Of a DNA stretch of 64,000 bases, positions 53,061 to 63,639 are shown piece by piece. The notes below the pieces were generated by a model. It made no database searches and was not told where the DNA came from. It saw only the letters and a list, made by a program, of their open reading frames with translations. A program made the position numbers and the translations under genes. This stretch comes from Aspidapion aeneum. Taxonomy: Eukaryota; Arthropoda; Insecta; Coleoptera; Brentidae. The first letter of the stretch is position 1, and every line of letters begins with the position of its first letter. The DNA lies in contig OY755048.1 in NCBI GenBank assembly GCA_963576565.1, positions 10,145,984 through 10,209,983 of the forward strand. The letters run 5' to 3'.

Positions 53061-53275
53061 GGGTGGTCCCAATTGTGAAGAAATTTAATAAATAAGAAAC
53101 TTATGTTTATACGAATCTCGTACATGAGTAAATTGCCTCTGCGCCACAGAAAAGATAACAAAAAACTTAACGAAGTATGTTCTTGGAACCGTGGAAGGGT
53201 ACTGTATATGTGTACAAAATTTGGTAAAGAAGGACGATTGTTTGGAATTCCTAAATTTTTGCCTGGTCTATAGTA
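53061..53275 (+). repeat. Dispersed repeat starting GGGTGGTCC, plus copy
   Basis: Head-to-head with the copy at 52485-52735, about 325 bp apart. The left boundary TACAGGGTGGTCC resembles mariner-type termini. Confidence 0.7.
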
Positions 53276-54245
53276 TTAAAAATGCTTTAGAATTACAACG
53301 CTCATGAAGTTAGCACTAGCGCCGCGGCTTTTTTTAACCTGGCAATGCTAACTTCATGCGGAAGTTAGCACTACCACCCTTAAAACCTGCAATATCTAAA
53401 TATTTTATTTATGCGTTAATTGGTGTTAATTTTGTCGTAAAAGAAAATTTTTTGTCGCGATTCGTCCCAAAAAATCCTCGAAATTGTTAACTTTATGCAG
53501 AGGTATGTACCAACGTTAAAACTTATAATTTTGGAATATGTTATTTATGCATTAATTGTAGTATTTGCCATCAATTTGTTGTAAAAAAATGTTAATTGCC
53601 TGCGAAAGTCGGCACTTAAAACCTCAAAGTCACTTAAAACCTCAAAGTCATAATACTTGCTTCATCGACGGGACTTGTCAGCAATTTTTAAAAAACGCAG
53701 AGCATGCACAGAAATGCAGAAAAGAAATGAGTTCTCGAACTTTTACCAAACCTTCTTTCAGCACATCTCTAATAGTCTAAGAGCCCAGTAGGATTTTGGG
53801 ATTGAATTGCCAACCGATACTCATATATTTTATAGTAGAAGCTAATCACAATTTGTTTGATTAAAATCGATGTAATAATAAAAAAGTTACGTACATTTGA
53901 TTCAAACTCATTTTCGCCATCTTTAAACAAAGATGGCGGGTTGTTTATGCAGGATTTTCGCAGGTATCTCCATTTTTTTTGGGACATGGTCTTATGACGA
54001 ATCGACTAAAATATATGAGTATCGGTTTGCAATTCAAGTCCAAAATCCTACTGGGCTCTTATACTATAATGTGAATTTTATGTACATGGATAGCTCTCCA
54101 TATTTCAGCAACTTTTTTTGGCTATATAGGTACTTTGGAAAAATAGTTTGCGTGCGGCAAAATACATTTATAAAACCATTCAGCTTCGCTCCAATGATAA
54201 AACGCTCAAAACCGACAATAAAGCCCATTCATCAAAAAGCTGAAC
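53276..54245. other. Gene-free stretch with a GAAGTTAGCACTA hairpin
   Basis: At 53306-53380 the motif ATGAAGTTAGCACTA is mirrored by TGCTAACTTCATG. It is probably a relative of the Mutator-type MITE at 57827. A 15-bp direct repeat (CACTTAAAACCTCAAAG) lies at 53614-53648. No gene. Confidence 0.5.
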
Positions 54246-54486
54246 TTGTTTGATTTTAGGCGATAGCTCCGTGTAGAGCATAAGTTTTGTGAAATTAACA
54301 GAAACAACTACTCCGAGGGAAAATACCCCTACCGGCATTGAATTATACTGATGGCTTGATGCTTTTGTTGGGAACTTGTTAAATCTGTTTGGTTTTCACT
54401 ATCTCCAACGTATTGGTATTTTCCCTCGGAGTAGTTGTTTCTGTTGGTTTCACAAAACTTATGCTCTACACGGAGCTATCGCCTAC

Positions 54487-54534
54487 ATTCACCTGAGGAT
54501 GGCCCAAAAGGTCGAAACCGGTCCGGTCGTGGAT
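54487..54534 (+). ncRNA. Type I hammerhead-ribozyme-like motif, unit 1
   Basis: Hand fold. Stem I is ATTCAC (54487-54492) with GTGGAT (54529-54534), one G-U pair. Core CTGAGGA is at 54493-54499. One unpaired T at 54500 is unusual. Stem II is GGCC/GGTC with loop CAAAA, and GAA lies at 54514-54516. Stem III is ACCG/CGGT with loop GTC. C17 is 54528, so cleavage is predicted after 54528. All core residues of CUGANGA...GAA...H are present. Confidence 0.65.
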
Positions 54535-54760
54535 TGGCATGGATCACTTGTTCCTGACTATCAGGACGTGTTCCAGACGGGGATCATTCGTATCCTTGTG
54601 ATCGACGTTGGAGATAGTGAAAACCAAACAGTTTTAACAAGTTCCCAACGAAAGCATCAAGCCATCAGTATAATTCAATGCCGGTAGGGGTATTTTCCCT
54701 CGGAGTAGTTGTTTCTGTTGGTTTCACAAAACTTATGCTCTACACGGAGCTATCGCCTAC

Positions 54761-54808
54761 ATTCACCTGAGGATGGCCCAAAAGGTCGAAAACGGTCCGG
54801 TCGTGGAT
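54761..54808 (+). ncRNA. Type I hammerhead-ribozyme-like motif, unit 2
   Basis: Same fold, exactly 274 bp downstream. One C-to-A change creates a mismatch in stem III. The predicted cleavage site is after 54802. Confidence 0.6.
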
Positions 54809-55034
54809 TAGCATGGATCACTTGTTCCTGACTATCAGGACGTGTTCCAGGCGGGGATCATTCGTATCCTTGTGATCGACGTTGGAGATAGTGAAAACCA
54901 AACAGTTTTAACAAGTTCCCAACGAAAGCATCAAGCCATCAGTATAATTCAATGCCGGTAGGGGTATTTTCCCTCGGAGTAGTTGTTTCTGTTGGTTTCA
55001 CAAAACTTATGCTCTACACGGAGCTATCGCCTAC

Positions 55035-55082
55035 ATTCACCTGAGGATGGCCCAAAAGGTCGAAACCGGTCCGGTCGTGGAT
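55035..55082 (+). ncRNA. Type I hammerhead-ribozyme-like motif, unit 3
   Basis: Same fold as unit 1, 548 bp downstream, with no change in the core or stems. The predicted cleavage site is after 55076. Confidence 0.65.
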
Positions 55083-55198
55083 TGGCATGGATCACTTGTT
55101 CCTGACTATCAGGACGTGTTCCAGACCGGGATCATTCGTATCCTTGTGATTGACGTTGGAGATAGTGAAAACCAAACAGTTTTTTTTGTTTGATTTTA

Positions 55199-56636
55199 TC
55201 TGATAAGCTGAACTATTTTTCAAGTTTATTTATTTCACACACTTTATATTACAGATAGTATAATACTTATTTGATTAATATTAAATTTTAAATATAACTT
55301 AACACCTGTATGCCCATTTTTTTACTTATTAAAAATAGTTATATTGAAATCTGTTAAAATTAATTCATATCATGCTACCTTAGAGTTTTATGTCCTACAA
55401 ACTAAAAAAAAACAAAAGAACACTATTACATAAAAAAAATAATTTTTTCTAGTTTGTGTATACAAAAATTGAAATCCGTGAAGCATAAGTTAAAAATTAC
55501 TTATTTAATCCACAAAACCAATAAAAGTTAAAAATGTATTAATTAGTTTCTACATACCTATAACACCGCTGCTGCGTCTAAGGTAAACTTTACCCTAATT
55601 TATTTATAAAAAATAAAATTATTTTTAAAGTGAAAATTGGTAAGATTTACTTACAGAAGAATGTTTCAAAGTCTTGTGTCGAGGGTAAAGCTTTTAAAAG
55701 CTCAGAGCTTCGACAGGCGTTAAATTTAAACATAAATCTTAAGGGTGCAGAACTTTTGAGTTAAATAATCTCGAGAACTGCCGTCTAGAGTATTTCTTGC
55801 AAATGAACACACTTTAGAAAGCGGCTGTCGGACAGCTTGAATCGGCGCTAGTAGAGAGCTGCTGGCTAGTAAATTGCTTGAATTTGATGAACGAGAGCAA
55901 CTCTCGAACTTCCAATGAATTTCGAATTACGACAATACTATAGCAGAAGTCGTGGAGTCTCAGGAGACCACAATATTACTTAGAGTACCCTTAAATGAAT
56001 AAAGTGTTGATAGTAACTGACAAAAGAAGAATGCCGAACTCGTAGCTATTAAACTGTGTGCCCGGTGGATTACTGACCACGAATCAGTGTTCCCAGCTGA
56101 AGGGCATTTTCCCTCTTTAGAGAATTTTCGACCATGAAAGGAAAAAGTAATTCTTACCGAAAAAAGGGAATTTTCAGGACTAAGCAATCAAAAAAAATAA
56201 AATAGTTAAATTAAGTATTTTCATCGCATTTACTAACAGTAAACTCGACACAAAGTGCGAAAATTCGCAGTTAGTAAGTAAAACCTTAAAATAAATAGTT
56301 TTGGGCGTAAAGAACTAACAATTCTTTAGGACGATGCGATAGTTTAGTAATCTGATATTGTATTGATTTATAACAAAAATATCAAAACATTAACGGATAT
56401 TGAGGGGAAACAGATTCAAGATTTATTCTAGATAAAAATGTACCCTTACGTAAACGAGAAAAGTTGCGGCAAAAATTCCTAATCGTGACATTTCTAACCT
56501 AACAGTGACATATATTTTTAAATAGTGACTTTAAACCGATAATGTCTAGGCACTAACAAGCTATGCTTCAGTGTCAAATGTTTATTTATCATTAATTACC
56601 TTATTTTTGTATGCTAAAAAAAATTTGCACACATTT
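55199..56636. other. Gene-free AT-rich stretch
   Basis: No supported gene or repeat. Confidence 0.5.
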
Positions 56637-56880
56637 TTAGGATAAAGTGTCACTTTTGATCCTCAGGATAAATACCAGATAGATGAGGTATAACTAAAAA
56701 CTGAAAATCATGACAAAAGGTGAGAGGCCAGGAAGAAAAACTAAAAAACTCCGAAAAAATAAGGTACAAACCTCATGACAAAACTGTATTGTTATCCATC
56801 CACAATGTCTAGCCCTCGCTACGCTCATGCTACAAGCTTTTCACTTCGGGATAAAAAGGGCCACTTTTATCCCTTGATAT
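56637..56880. mobile_element. Small putative DNA transposon of the GATAAAAGTG family
   Basis: The left block AGGATAAAGTGTCACTTTTG and the right block AAAGGGCCACTTTTATCCC are imperfect inverted repeats. The interior has the CGCTACGCTCATGCTAC motif also seen near 8310, 8830 and 23290. TSD not resolved. Confidence 0.4.
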
Positions 56881-57059
56881 TCTAGGTATATTAGAGATAC
56901 TATTTCAACATCAACATCTCTATGTTTTGTCCAACAAGGGAATTTTCAACACTTTGGTAGTAAATTTTTTTCTCGAAAGGTTGGGAACACTGCCACTAAT
57001 AGACCAAGTACAATAAAAATCTGATTCCTATACGGATTCGCTGAATGAGCTTGGTAGCG

Positions 57060-57600
57060 CTAATATCTCAAAGGGCATTATGGCACGAGGGAAATGACGC
57101 CGCAGACCAAGCAGCGAGGAAAGCGGCATCTGCAGAATTTTATGGCCCTAAACCAGCCCTGGGGAATCATCCAATATTGCTAAATAAACCATATTAAAAT
57201 GGATGGAGAATAGCTTCCAACAATACTGGATAAATATACCAGAACTGGCTTACTCTAAAAAGTTTACATTAAAAACCCTGTAGAAAAAGAGCCAGGAAGA
57301 TCATTGGACTTACCAGACAGAAGATACCTATTATATTGACTGGTCTTTTTACGGGTCACTGTCAGAAGAGACCGAATGTAGACTCTTTATGGAGGATGAC
57401 GAAACAGTCAGACATATACTGTGCGAATGTCCGGCTGATGCACGTTTACGTCAGAACACTTTCGGTAAACCTCAGATTGACTCAGAAGATCTGAACAGTG
57501 TCTCACCCAAACTGATAGCCAACATTTTTGCAGGATTACGCATACAGTGGTGAGAAACCATTCAAAAGTGAGGCACAGTAGACCCACTGGTGGTCGCAGT
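57060..57600 (+). pseudogene. Jockey-like LINE RNase H end and zinc region, decayed
   Basis: The plus strand reads HEGNDAADQAARKAASAEFY then GPKPALG (end of RNase H). After frameshifts come ILTGLFTGHCQK-like codons and a cysteine-containing region matching the fragment at 36061-36916, including the shared CAGTGGTGAGAAA 3' sequence near 57545. Many stops. Same family as the fragments at 24 and 36 kb. Confidence 0.7.
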
Positions 57601-57826
57601 GAAATTGCTGCAAGGTCCACTCACATATAAATCATTATCAACTGTCGAAAGAACTTTTCTGCGATTAATCTCATGTGGTAGGTACTCTCATATTAAAATC
57701 CGGTCGCAACATTTTTAATTTTAGAAAGCAGATAATAAATATTTCTTTCTCTTGAATAAAAGAGCGCAAGGACACACCCATTTTTACAGTAGAAATATTT
57801 CTAATTATGCCATACTTAAAATATTT

Positions 57827-58089
57827 ATGAGCATGAAGTTAGCGAAGCACCCATCGCAGATCGAATCGTGACTAGGTGGATAATTTGCCGTTAATTAGTC
57901 GTGAATTAATTGTGGAAAAATTAATTTTGTCGCTCTTATTCTTGACCGTTTTTGAGGGTGCTTCGCTAACTTCATATGAAGTTAAAAAAGCACCCTCGTA
58001 AAAATGGCTTTTATCAAAATCGAATATGGTGGATCATTTGCCGCTAATTAGTCGTGAATTAGTTGTGGAAAAATTAACTTCATGCTCAT
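57827..58089. mobile_element. Mutator-type MITE with 9-bp TSD
   Basis: The ends ATGAGCATGAAGTTA and TAACTTCATGCTCAT are perfect 15-bp inverted repeats. AAAATATTT is duplicated exactly (57818-57826 and 58090-58098). A 9-bp TSD fits Mutator-like elements. The interior has a second hairpin (GAAGTTAGCGAAGCACCC with its complement) and a ~50-bp direct repeat (near 57886 and 58028), so it may be two related units fused. Confidence 0.85.
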
Positions 58090-58165
58090 AAAATATTTCA
58101 TTCCATAAGACCCATCCATACCAGCCGTTCAGGATGTTAGGGTAGCTTTATTTTTGTTGAAAATA

Positions 58166-58818
58166 TACAGGGTGTTTCCTAAACATTGGTCAAAAATTCG
58201 TGGTGTGATTCCTGGAGTATTTTCATGAAAAAAAGTACCTAAAAACATTTGTCGAAAAATGGTTTCTAAGGGAGCTGTGCCCCTTTAAAAATGGCACCCT
58301 GAAGACTGTTTTTCTTCAATATATCTTCAATATATTATACCGTGTACCAAATTTCATGATGTTTTTATGAGAAGTTTCGAAACTATTGAGGAAAACTCAT
58401 CTTGGTATTGTTGATGCATCAATGTCGAAAATTGTAATTTCCTCGAAAACTACTCCCCATATCGATATGAACTAAAAGCACCTTTCATACGTGAAAAACC
58501 TTCAGGTATCATCTTGTGAATCTCAATGTAAAAAAACTAGCATAGAAAAAATGGCATTCTTTTTACCCTTAACCCTTAATGGTACGCCCTTAATTAAAAT
58601 TTTGCAATTCTGAGCTGAAATTTTGATGCAGCTTTAAAAGCTTATACGTTGTACCAAATTTCACGATTTTTGCATGGACGGTTCCGGAAATATTGAGAAA
58701 AAACCGTCTTCAGGGTGCCCTTTTGAAAGGGGCGCAGCTCCCTTAGGAACCATTTTTCGACAAATACTCCAGGAATCACACCACTAATTTTTGACCAATG
58801 TTTAGGAAACACTCTGTA
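58166..58818. mobile_element. Mariner-type MITE with ~180-bp terminal inverted repeats
   Basis: The ends TACAGGGTGTTTCCTAAAC and the complement of TACAGAGTGTTTCCTAAAC extend as inverted repeats for about 180 bp (shared block GGTGTGATTCCTGGAGTATT). TA flanks both sides (58164-58165 and 58819-58820), as for Tc1/mariner. A second element with the same start (CAGGGTGTTTCCTAATTG) abuts the right end at 58821. No transposase. Confidence 0.82.
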
Positions 58819-58904
58819 TACAGGGTGTTTCCTAATTGTATGTGAATATTTATGGCGGTGATTTTTGGGCCCATTTTAAGAAAAACTTTTTTTTTAATTT
58901 CCAT

Positions 58905-58965
58905 CAGTGGCGTTCGTACGTAATTTGACCTGCCTATTTTGGAAGACATTAATGGCACGCCACTG
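58905..58965. mobile_element. Very short CAGTGGCGT...ACGCCACTG element
   Basis: 61 bp with hAT-like ends CAGTGGCGT and GCACGCCACTG. The flanks ATTTCCAT and ATTTTTCC match poorly, so transposition is only suggested by the termini. Confidence 0.55.
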
Positions 58966-59204
58966 ATTTTTCCTGAAATAATTTTTTTTTGTTGAAATCC
59001 CCAATCATTTCTAAGCAAAGTTGATCACTTGATTTTTTCAATCTGGTTTTCTCTTAAAAAAATAAAAACCGTTTCTCGGCATGATCATAACAATATCGTT
59101 AATATGACAATATATCATCATGCAGAGACACGTAAATTTTATTTTTTTAGATGAAACCCATGCGTCGGACTAAAAAAATTCAAGAGATCAAATTTGCTCA
59201 TAAT

Positions 59205-59667
59205 TGAATACAGAATTTTTTTTTAAAAGAATGTAAAATTTAACATAAATGAAACAATGGTGAAAAGCACGCTGTTGTATGGAATAGAGACTTATCGCGT
59301 AACAGAAAAATACAAAGCAAAAATGAAAAGTGTCGAAATGGATGCAATAAGAAGATCAATGAGAATATCTAGAACAGATCATATAAGAAATGAGATCATA
59401 AAAGAGAGAATGGGAATCGAGGGAAGCATAACGGATGACATCACTAAAAGGCAACTGATATGGTACGGCCATGTACAACGGATGAGCGACGAAAGATTAC
59501 CAAAGCAGGTCCTAGAATGGCAACCAATAGGGCGCAGAAAAAAGGGCGTCATAAACTGGAATGGCAACAGTCAATCCAAAAATCAATGAGTCAAAAAAAC
59601 CTGACTGAAGATGACGTCGGACAACGTAGAAAAACGTTCTAAACCGACATAGTAGTAGTGAATACAG
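59205..59667 (+). mobile_element. RTE-type LINE (family B), 5'-truncated, with 10-bp TSD
   Basis: TGAATACAGA at 59205-59214 and 59658-59667 flanks an insert ending CCGACATAGTAGTAG. The translation from 59257 gives SRTDHIRNEIIKERMG, WYGHVQRMSDERLPKQVLEW and RKKGVINWN. The frame is shifted after the arginine cluster, and about 30 bp before the 3' end are deleted. It shares its start region with the copy at 18.7 kb. Confidence 0.85.
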
Positions 59668-60029
59668 ATTTAAAAGGTACACTTCACTTGGAATTTTTGC
59701 AATAAATATGTGAAAACTATGTTACTCAAAAATAATGACAAACATGACGCCATTACAAATTTTGTTGAAAATGTAATTATCAATCTAAATTTGAAAACTG
59801 CGTTTCGATAGCCGCTATAATGAAGTGAAAGATATAATTTTAATTAAAAAAATAAAATCTCAAAAACTGCGACTTTGACGAAATTTGCCGTTATGACTAA
59901 TTTCGTTGAAAATATAATTCTTAAGAGGGAGCTCTACGTATGGCATTTAATGGGCGTGTAAGGGTTTTAAAATTATAATTTTATGGGAAAAGTATTTAAT
60001 ATTTTTTAATAAAAGTTTTGACGATTAGT

Positions 60030-61090
60030 AAAGAAAAATACTCTGCCAATATATGGGTACCTAAGCTCACACTAGGTACTATAGTTATAATGTACGTGTG
60101 AGCTAATATAACTAAAAACTGAAATATATTTTATTCAACTCCAGACTCAATTACCTTTCGTTTGATACCACACAAGCCATGTTTTGACTTAACCCTTTAT
60201 AGGATACCGGTCGATATTTTAACCAACGAAAAAAAAATATTTGCCAAAAAGATACGGGTTCAATATTCACTTCATATTAGCTTCTACCAACGCACACTGG
60301 TCGACAATTTGACCGGATGTTTTTAGCTTTTACGATTCAGAAAAAGTGGTTCAAAATTCAACCAGTGAGCATTTAGACAAGTTGAGAAAAACACGTGTTG
60401 TCTGCAATGGATACTGGTCGATTTTACCACCTGTTGAAAAAAGGAGGGGGGGGGCAAAGTTTGTCCACCAATTTTCTTCAAAAATGCTCAAATAGCTAAT
60501 TTAGAAAAAAATCGGTCGATTTCCTTCAATCATTATCCGCCGTATAAAGGGTTAAACTCTAATTTTTGAAATCTACCTCCACCCTTTTTTTAAACTAAAA
60601 TGTATTTTGTTTAACTCCAGACTCAATTACCTTTCGTTTGATATCACACACGACATATTTTCAATTAAACTCTAATTTTTGAAATCTACCCCCACCCTTT
60701 TTTTTAAAGACCTAAAATTTATTTTGTTTAACTCCAGACTCAATTACCTTTCGTTTGGTATCACACACGCCATATTTTCACATAAACTCTAATTTTTAAA
60801 ATCTACCCCCACCCTTTTATTTGATTTGTGATGGGTGGATTTTGTTCATTTTTAAATGACACCATCCCGACCCAAGACCCAGCCTAGGTACCAAATTTCA
60901 CTAAAATCGGGCAAGCGGTTTTTGAGTTATGCGCGTTGGTCGTTACAGACAGACATACAGACAAACAGACGGCGCAACAAAAAAGTTTCAAAATCATCTG
61001 AAACGCAAAGATATATAATTTTTTTTTTAATCGGAGCATGAAAAAATTAGGATTACTATAGCTCACACTACTATAGTATAGTAGTAGAGT
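60030..61090. repeat. Dispersed repeat with (ACAG)n stretch, copy 2, with internal triplication
   Basis: Colinear with 1480-1990, but a ~120-bp block (TCCAGACTCAATTACCTTTC through ATCTACCCCCACCC) is present three times (from ~60140, ~60615 and ~60735). A piggyBac-type MITE sits at 60193-60551. Noncoding. Confidence 0.7.
60193..60551. mobile_element. piggyBac-type MITE with TTAA TSD
   Basis: The ends CCCTTTATA and TATAAAGGG are bounded by TTAA at 60189-60192 and 60552-60555, the signature of piggyBac transposases. The paralogous repeat at 1480-1990 has a single TTAA (1677-1680) at the same point, showing the empty site. The interior has repeated GGTCGAT/GGTCGAC motifs and no gene. Confidence 0.9.
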
Positions 61091-62150
61091 GACCTGAAAT
61101 TCTATAGCGCCCATTTAAATCCTCAATTAAAAAAATAAGCCTCAAACCTCAAAAAACGTACCTCCTGGATTAACTAATTCTTTCATACATTATTTTGTCT
61201 AGAGCCGTTGTACTTAACGCAATAGGGTTTTAAATGCGTTTTTACAAAGTGTTATTTTAAAACTCTTATAATATAATTAGATTTTTGCCTACAATATTTT
61301 TAGTCCGATATAACTTTGCACCGCCTGCCTCCACAGACTTAACAGCTTCAGGAAATTTTAATTATTTTATAGTTCCTCTTTATAATAAATAGTTTTCTCA
61401 TAAAAGAGTTATTTCAAAACCCTTACGCGCTCATTATATGCCATATGCAGAGTTCCTTCTTAATACCTACTTGCAGCCCCCACCCCCCACCAAAATTAAA
61501 TGGCCTCATCCACGGATACCGCAAAATTTTCGAACCAAATTTGGTTATAATCAGATTATTGATTTTTGACTTTTGACTGTCCCAGACAGACAGACTGACG
61601 GACAGACATACAGAAACCATCACACACGTTGGTAATTAGGCCTTTTTTACACAAATAACTTATTTTGACTGAAAATATTTTTTTTGACGATTCCAATAGC
61701 CTTCCATACATACTGTGTGAATGATTAAAAAAGTTTTTTTTGTTAAAGAGCTGTTTGTTGTTGAGCAAGTGAAAAATACCGTTTATGGCTTACGGGATAT
61801 AAAATAGAAACATTGAGTTCAATTAAAAAGACTGTATCAAGCTGGGAATTAAATTTATGAAAGCTATCAAAATCCTCAAAATTGGAGAATGTTATGGTAA
61901 TTTTCGTAATTTAAATGAGGGAATTTATTTGAGCTGGAAATTTAAACAGCATAGCATTTCGGTAAAGTCCCAGTTTACAAATTAATACAGCCAGACGGGT
62001 TAATTATGGCTGTGATTAGAATGTAGGTTCAACATTATAAAATGTGCTTCCCAACCACCCTGGAAATAGAGTATCTATTGTTTTGTAGGTTACAGTTAGT
62101 GCAGTAGTGGCTTTACAGGGTTTTGCTTTTAAGAGAAAAGGGAAATCTTT
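61091..62150. other. Gene-free stretch with a (CAGA)n tract
   Basis: A CCCAGACAGACAGACTGACGG tract lies near 61580-61610, preceded by an AATTTTCGAACCAAATTTGG segment. It is probably another dispersed repeat relative. No gene. Confidence 0.45.
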
Positions 62151-62550
62151 AAAAACATCTATTTTAGAAAATATACATTTTACGAACAAAGCACGAGGTA
62201 TTGTCGGGTAATCTAGATCTAGAAAAACGTCATTTACGGTTTTTTGAGGTGTCAAATCCTATGACCTTCACATGACAAAAAAAAAATCATATTTTAGAAA
62301 CTATATATTTTACGACCAAAAGCACCGGGTTGTGGTATTGTCGGACCATTAAGATGCAAAAAACACAGTGACCTAAGATTCCGAAAGACATCAGTTACGG
62401 TTTTTTGGAGCTGAGTTTCCGAAAAACATCAGTAAGTAAGTTTTTTCGGGCGTTTAATCCTATGACCTTGCTATGGTAAAATTTTTAAAATTCTTAATTT
62501 AGAAACTATAAATTTTACAAACAAAACTATCTACTGAGATATGGTAACAA
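62150..62550. repeat. Satellite-like units, block 1
   Basis: Units of roughly 130-200 bp share CATATTTTAGAAACTATA, TTTTACGACCAAAAGCACC, GGTATTGTCGG and CGTCAT/CATCAGTTACGGTTTTT. Starts lie near 62155, 62290 and 62495. Confidence 0.6.
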
Positions 62551-62555
62551 TAAGA

Positions 62556-62969
62556 ATGGAAGGTAGCACTGTTCGCGTCCGTAGAAAATAGTGCATTCTA
62601 TAGGGCTGGCTAAAAGTTGAAAATGAAAAATTTTTTAATAAAAAAAACACCCAGCTGCTAAATCTACTTGTCTACTATTTGAAATTCGGAAAAGTAGTTT
62701 GAACCAAAACAAAAAAATTCTGAACCTTACGTCTCTATCTGTATACATGAATATTTAAAAAATAAATTTTTTTGATTTCTTTAAATGATTAATTTTGACA
62801 GAAAAAAAATACAACGGCAATTTAAAAAGTCCCTGACTGTACAAGTAGATTTAGCAGTTGGGTGTTTTTTTTTTTAATTTTTTTATTTCCAACTTATAGC
62901 CAGCTTTATGGAATGCACTATGCATTTACGTGTAGATTTTCTACGTATGCGAACAGTGTTACCTTCCAT
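62556..62969. mobile_element. MITE with ~120-bp inverted ends (ATGGAAGGTA)
   Basis: The left arm ATGGAAGGTAGCACTGTTCG and right arm (complement of ATGGAAGGTAACACTGTTCG) stay alignable through AACACCCAGCTGCTAAATC. It lies between the two satellite-like blocks. TSD not resolved. Confidence 0.7.
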
Positions 62970-63004
62970 TTAAAATATTTCTCTTTTGTTTGAGTAAAGG
63001 TAAA

Positions 63005-63390
63005 GGAGGGTAGAAGCAGGGGGGAACTAATAAAATGGTGTTGAAAAAAATAATAATGCGTGTGCAGAAAGAATTTTTGAAATCTCTCTATATTTGTGCA
63101 AGTTATAGCTGCAACTATTAATAATAAAGAGTGCTGGAAGGAGTGAAGGAGAGGAAGGGGGGAACTAGTAAAATGGTGATGGAAAAAAATCTTAAAGCGT
63201 GTGCAGAAACAATTTTTAAAATCGCCTCATATTTGACAAAATTATGCGAATATGGTTTTTAAAGATGGTGGGGGGAACACACAGGAGAGGGGTTGGAGCA
63301 GGGAGGACTACAAAGAAATTACAAATTAGAGGAGATTTACAATGGCTGATCAAAGGAATTTCATAAAATCGCCTGAAATTTAGGTAATTT
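63005..63390. repeat. Three tandem ~135-bp units
   Basis: Blocks from about 63005, 63145 and 63290 share GGAGG...GGGGGGAACTA, AAAATGGTG, GCGTGTGCAGAAA and AATCGCC in order, with increasing divergence. Confidence 0.55.
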
Positions 63391-63639
63391 GTATGCCTTA
63401 AAGCCAAGAACATGTGAGAAAATGGCGTCTGACGAGCGCCATGTCGATTCATGTAAAAAAAAATAGCATATAGTACCTTCAGGATCAGTAGCAATTCACC
63501 GACACCTTCTTTGTCAAAATCGGTTCAGCCGTTTACCCTCTATGCGACACAAACATACATGCATACATACACATCCCAAACGAAAAAACATTACCTTTCC
63601 TGCCGTGCTGCATGCAGTTGAGTAAAAATACACAGTGGC

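Larger units (their letters stand above)
54246..55198. mobile_element. Retrozyme-like tandem element with hammerhead motifs and 13-bp TSD
   Basis: The insert 54259-55185 lies between perfect TTGTTTGATTTTA copies (54246-54258 and 55186-55198). It contains two full 274-bp units (54423-54696 and 54697-54970), a third partial unit (54971-55181), and on the left an inverted partial unit (54259-54415). Each plus unit has one hammerhead-like motif at the same place. No protein is encoded. The direct TSD shows insertion as one piece, and the inverted partial unit mirrors the PLE arrangement at 14.6-17.2 kb. Animal retrozymes are small noncoding tandem elements with type I hammerheads, probably moved by PLE enzymes. 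That identification is inference from structure. Confidence 0.78.

Noticed and set aside
54376..54687. 103-codon plus frame across the 274-bp units
   Set aside because: It starts in the inverted segment, has no known motif and does not stay open through all units.
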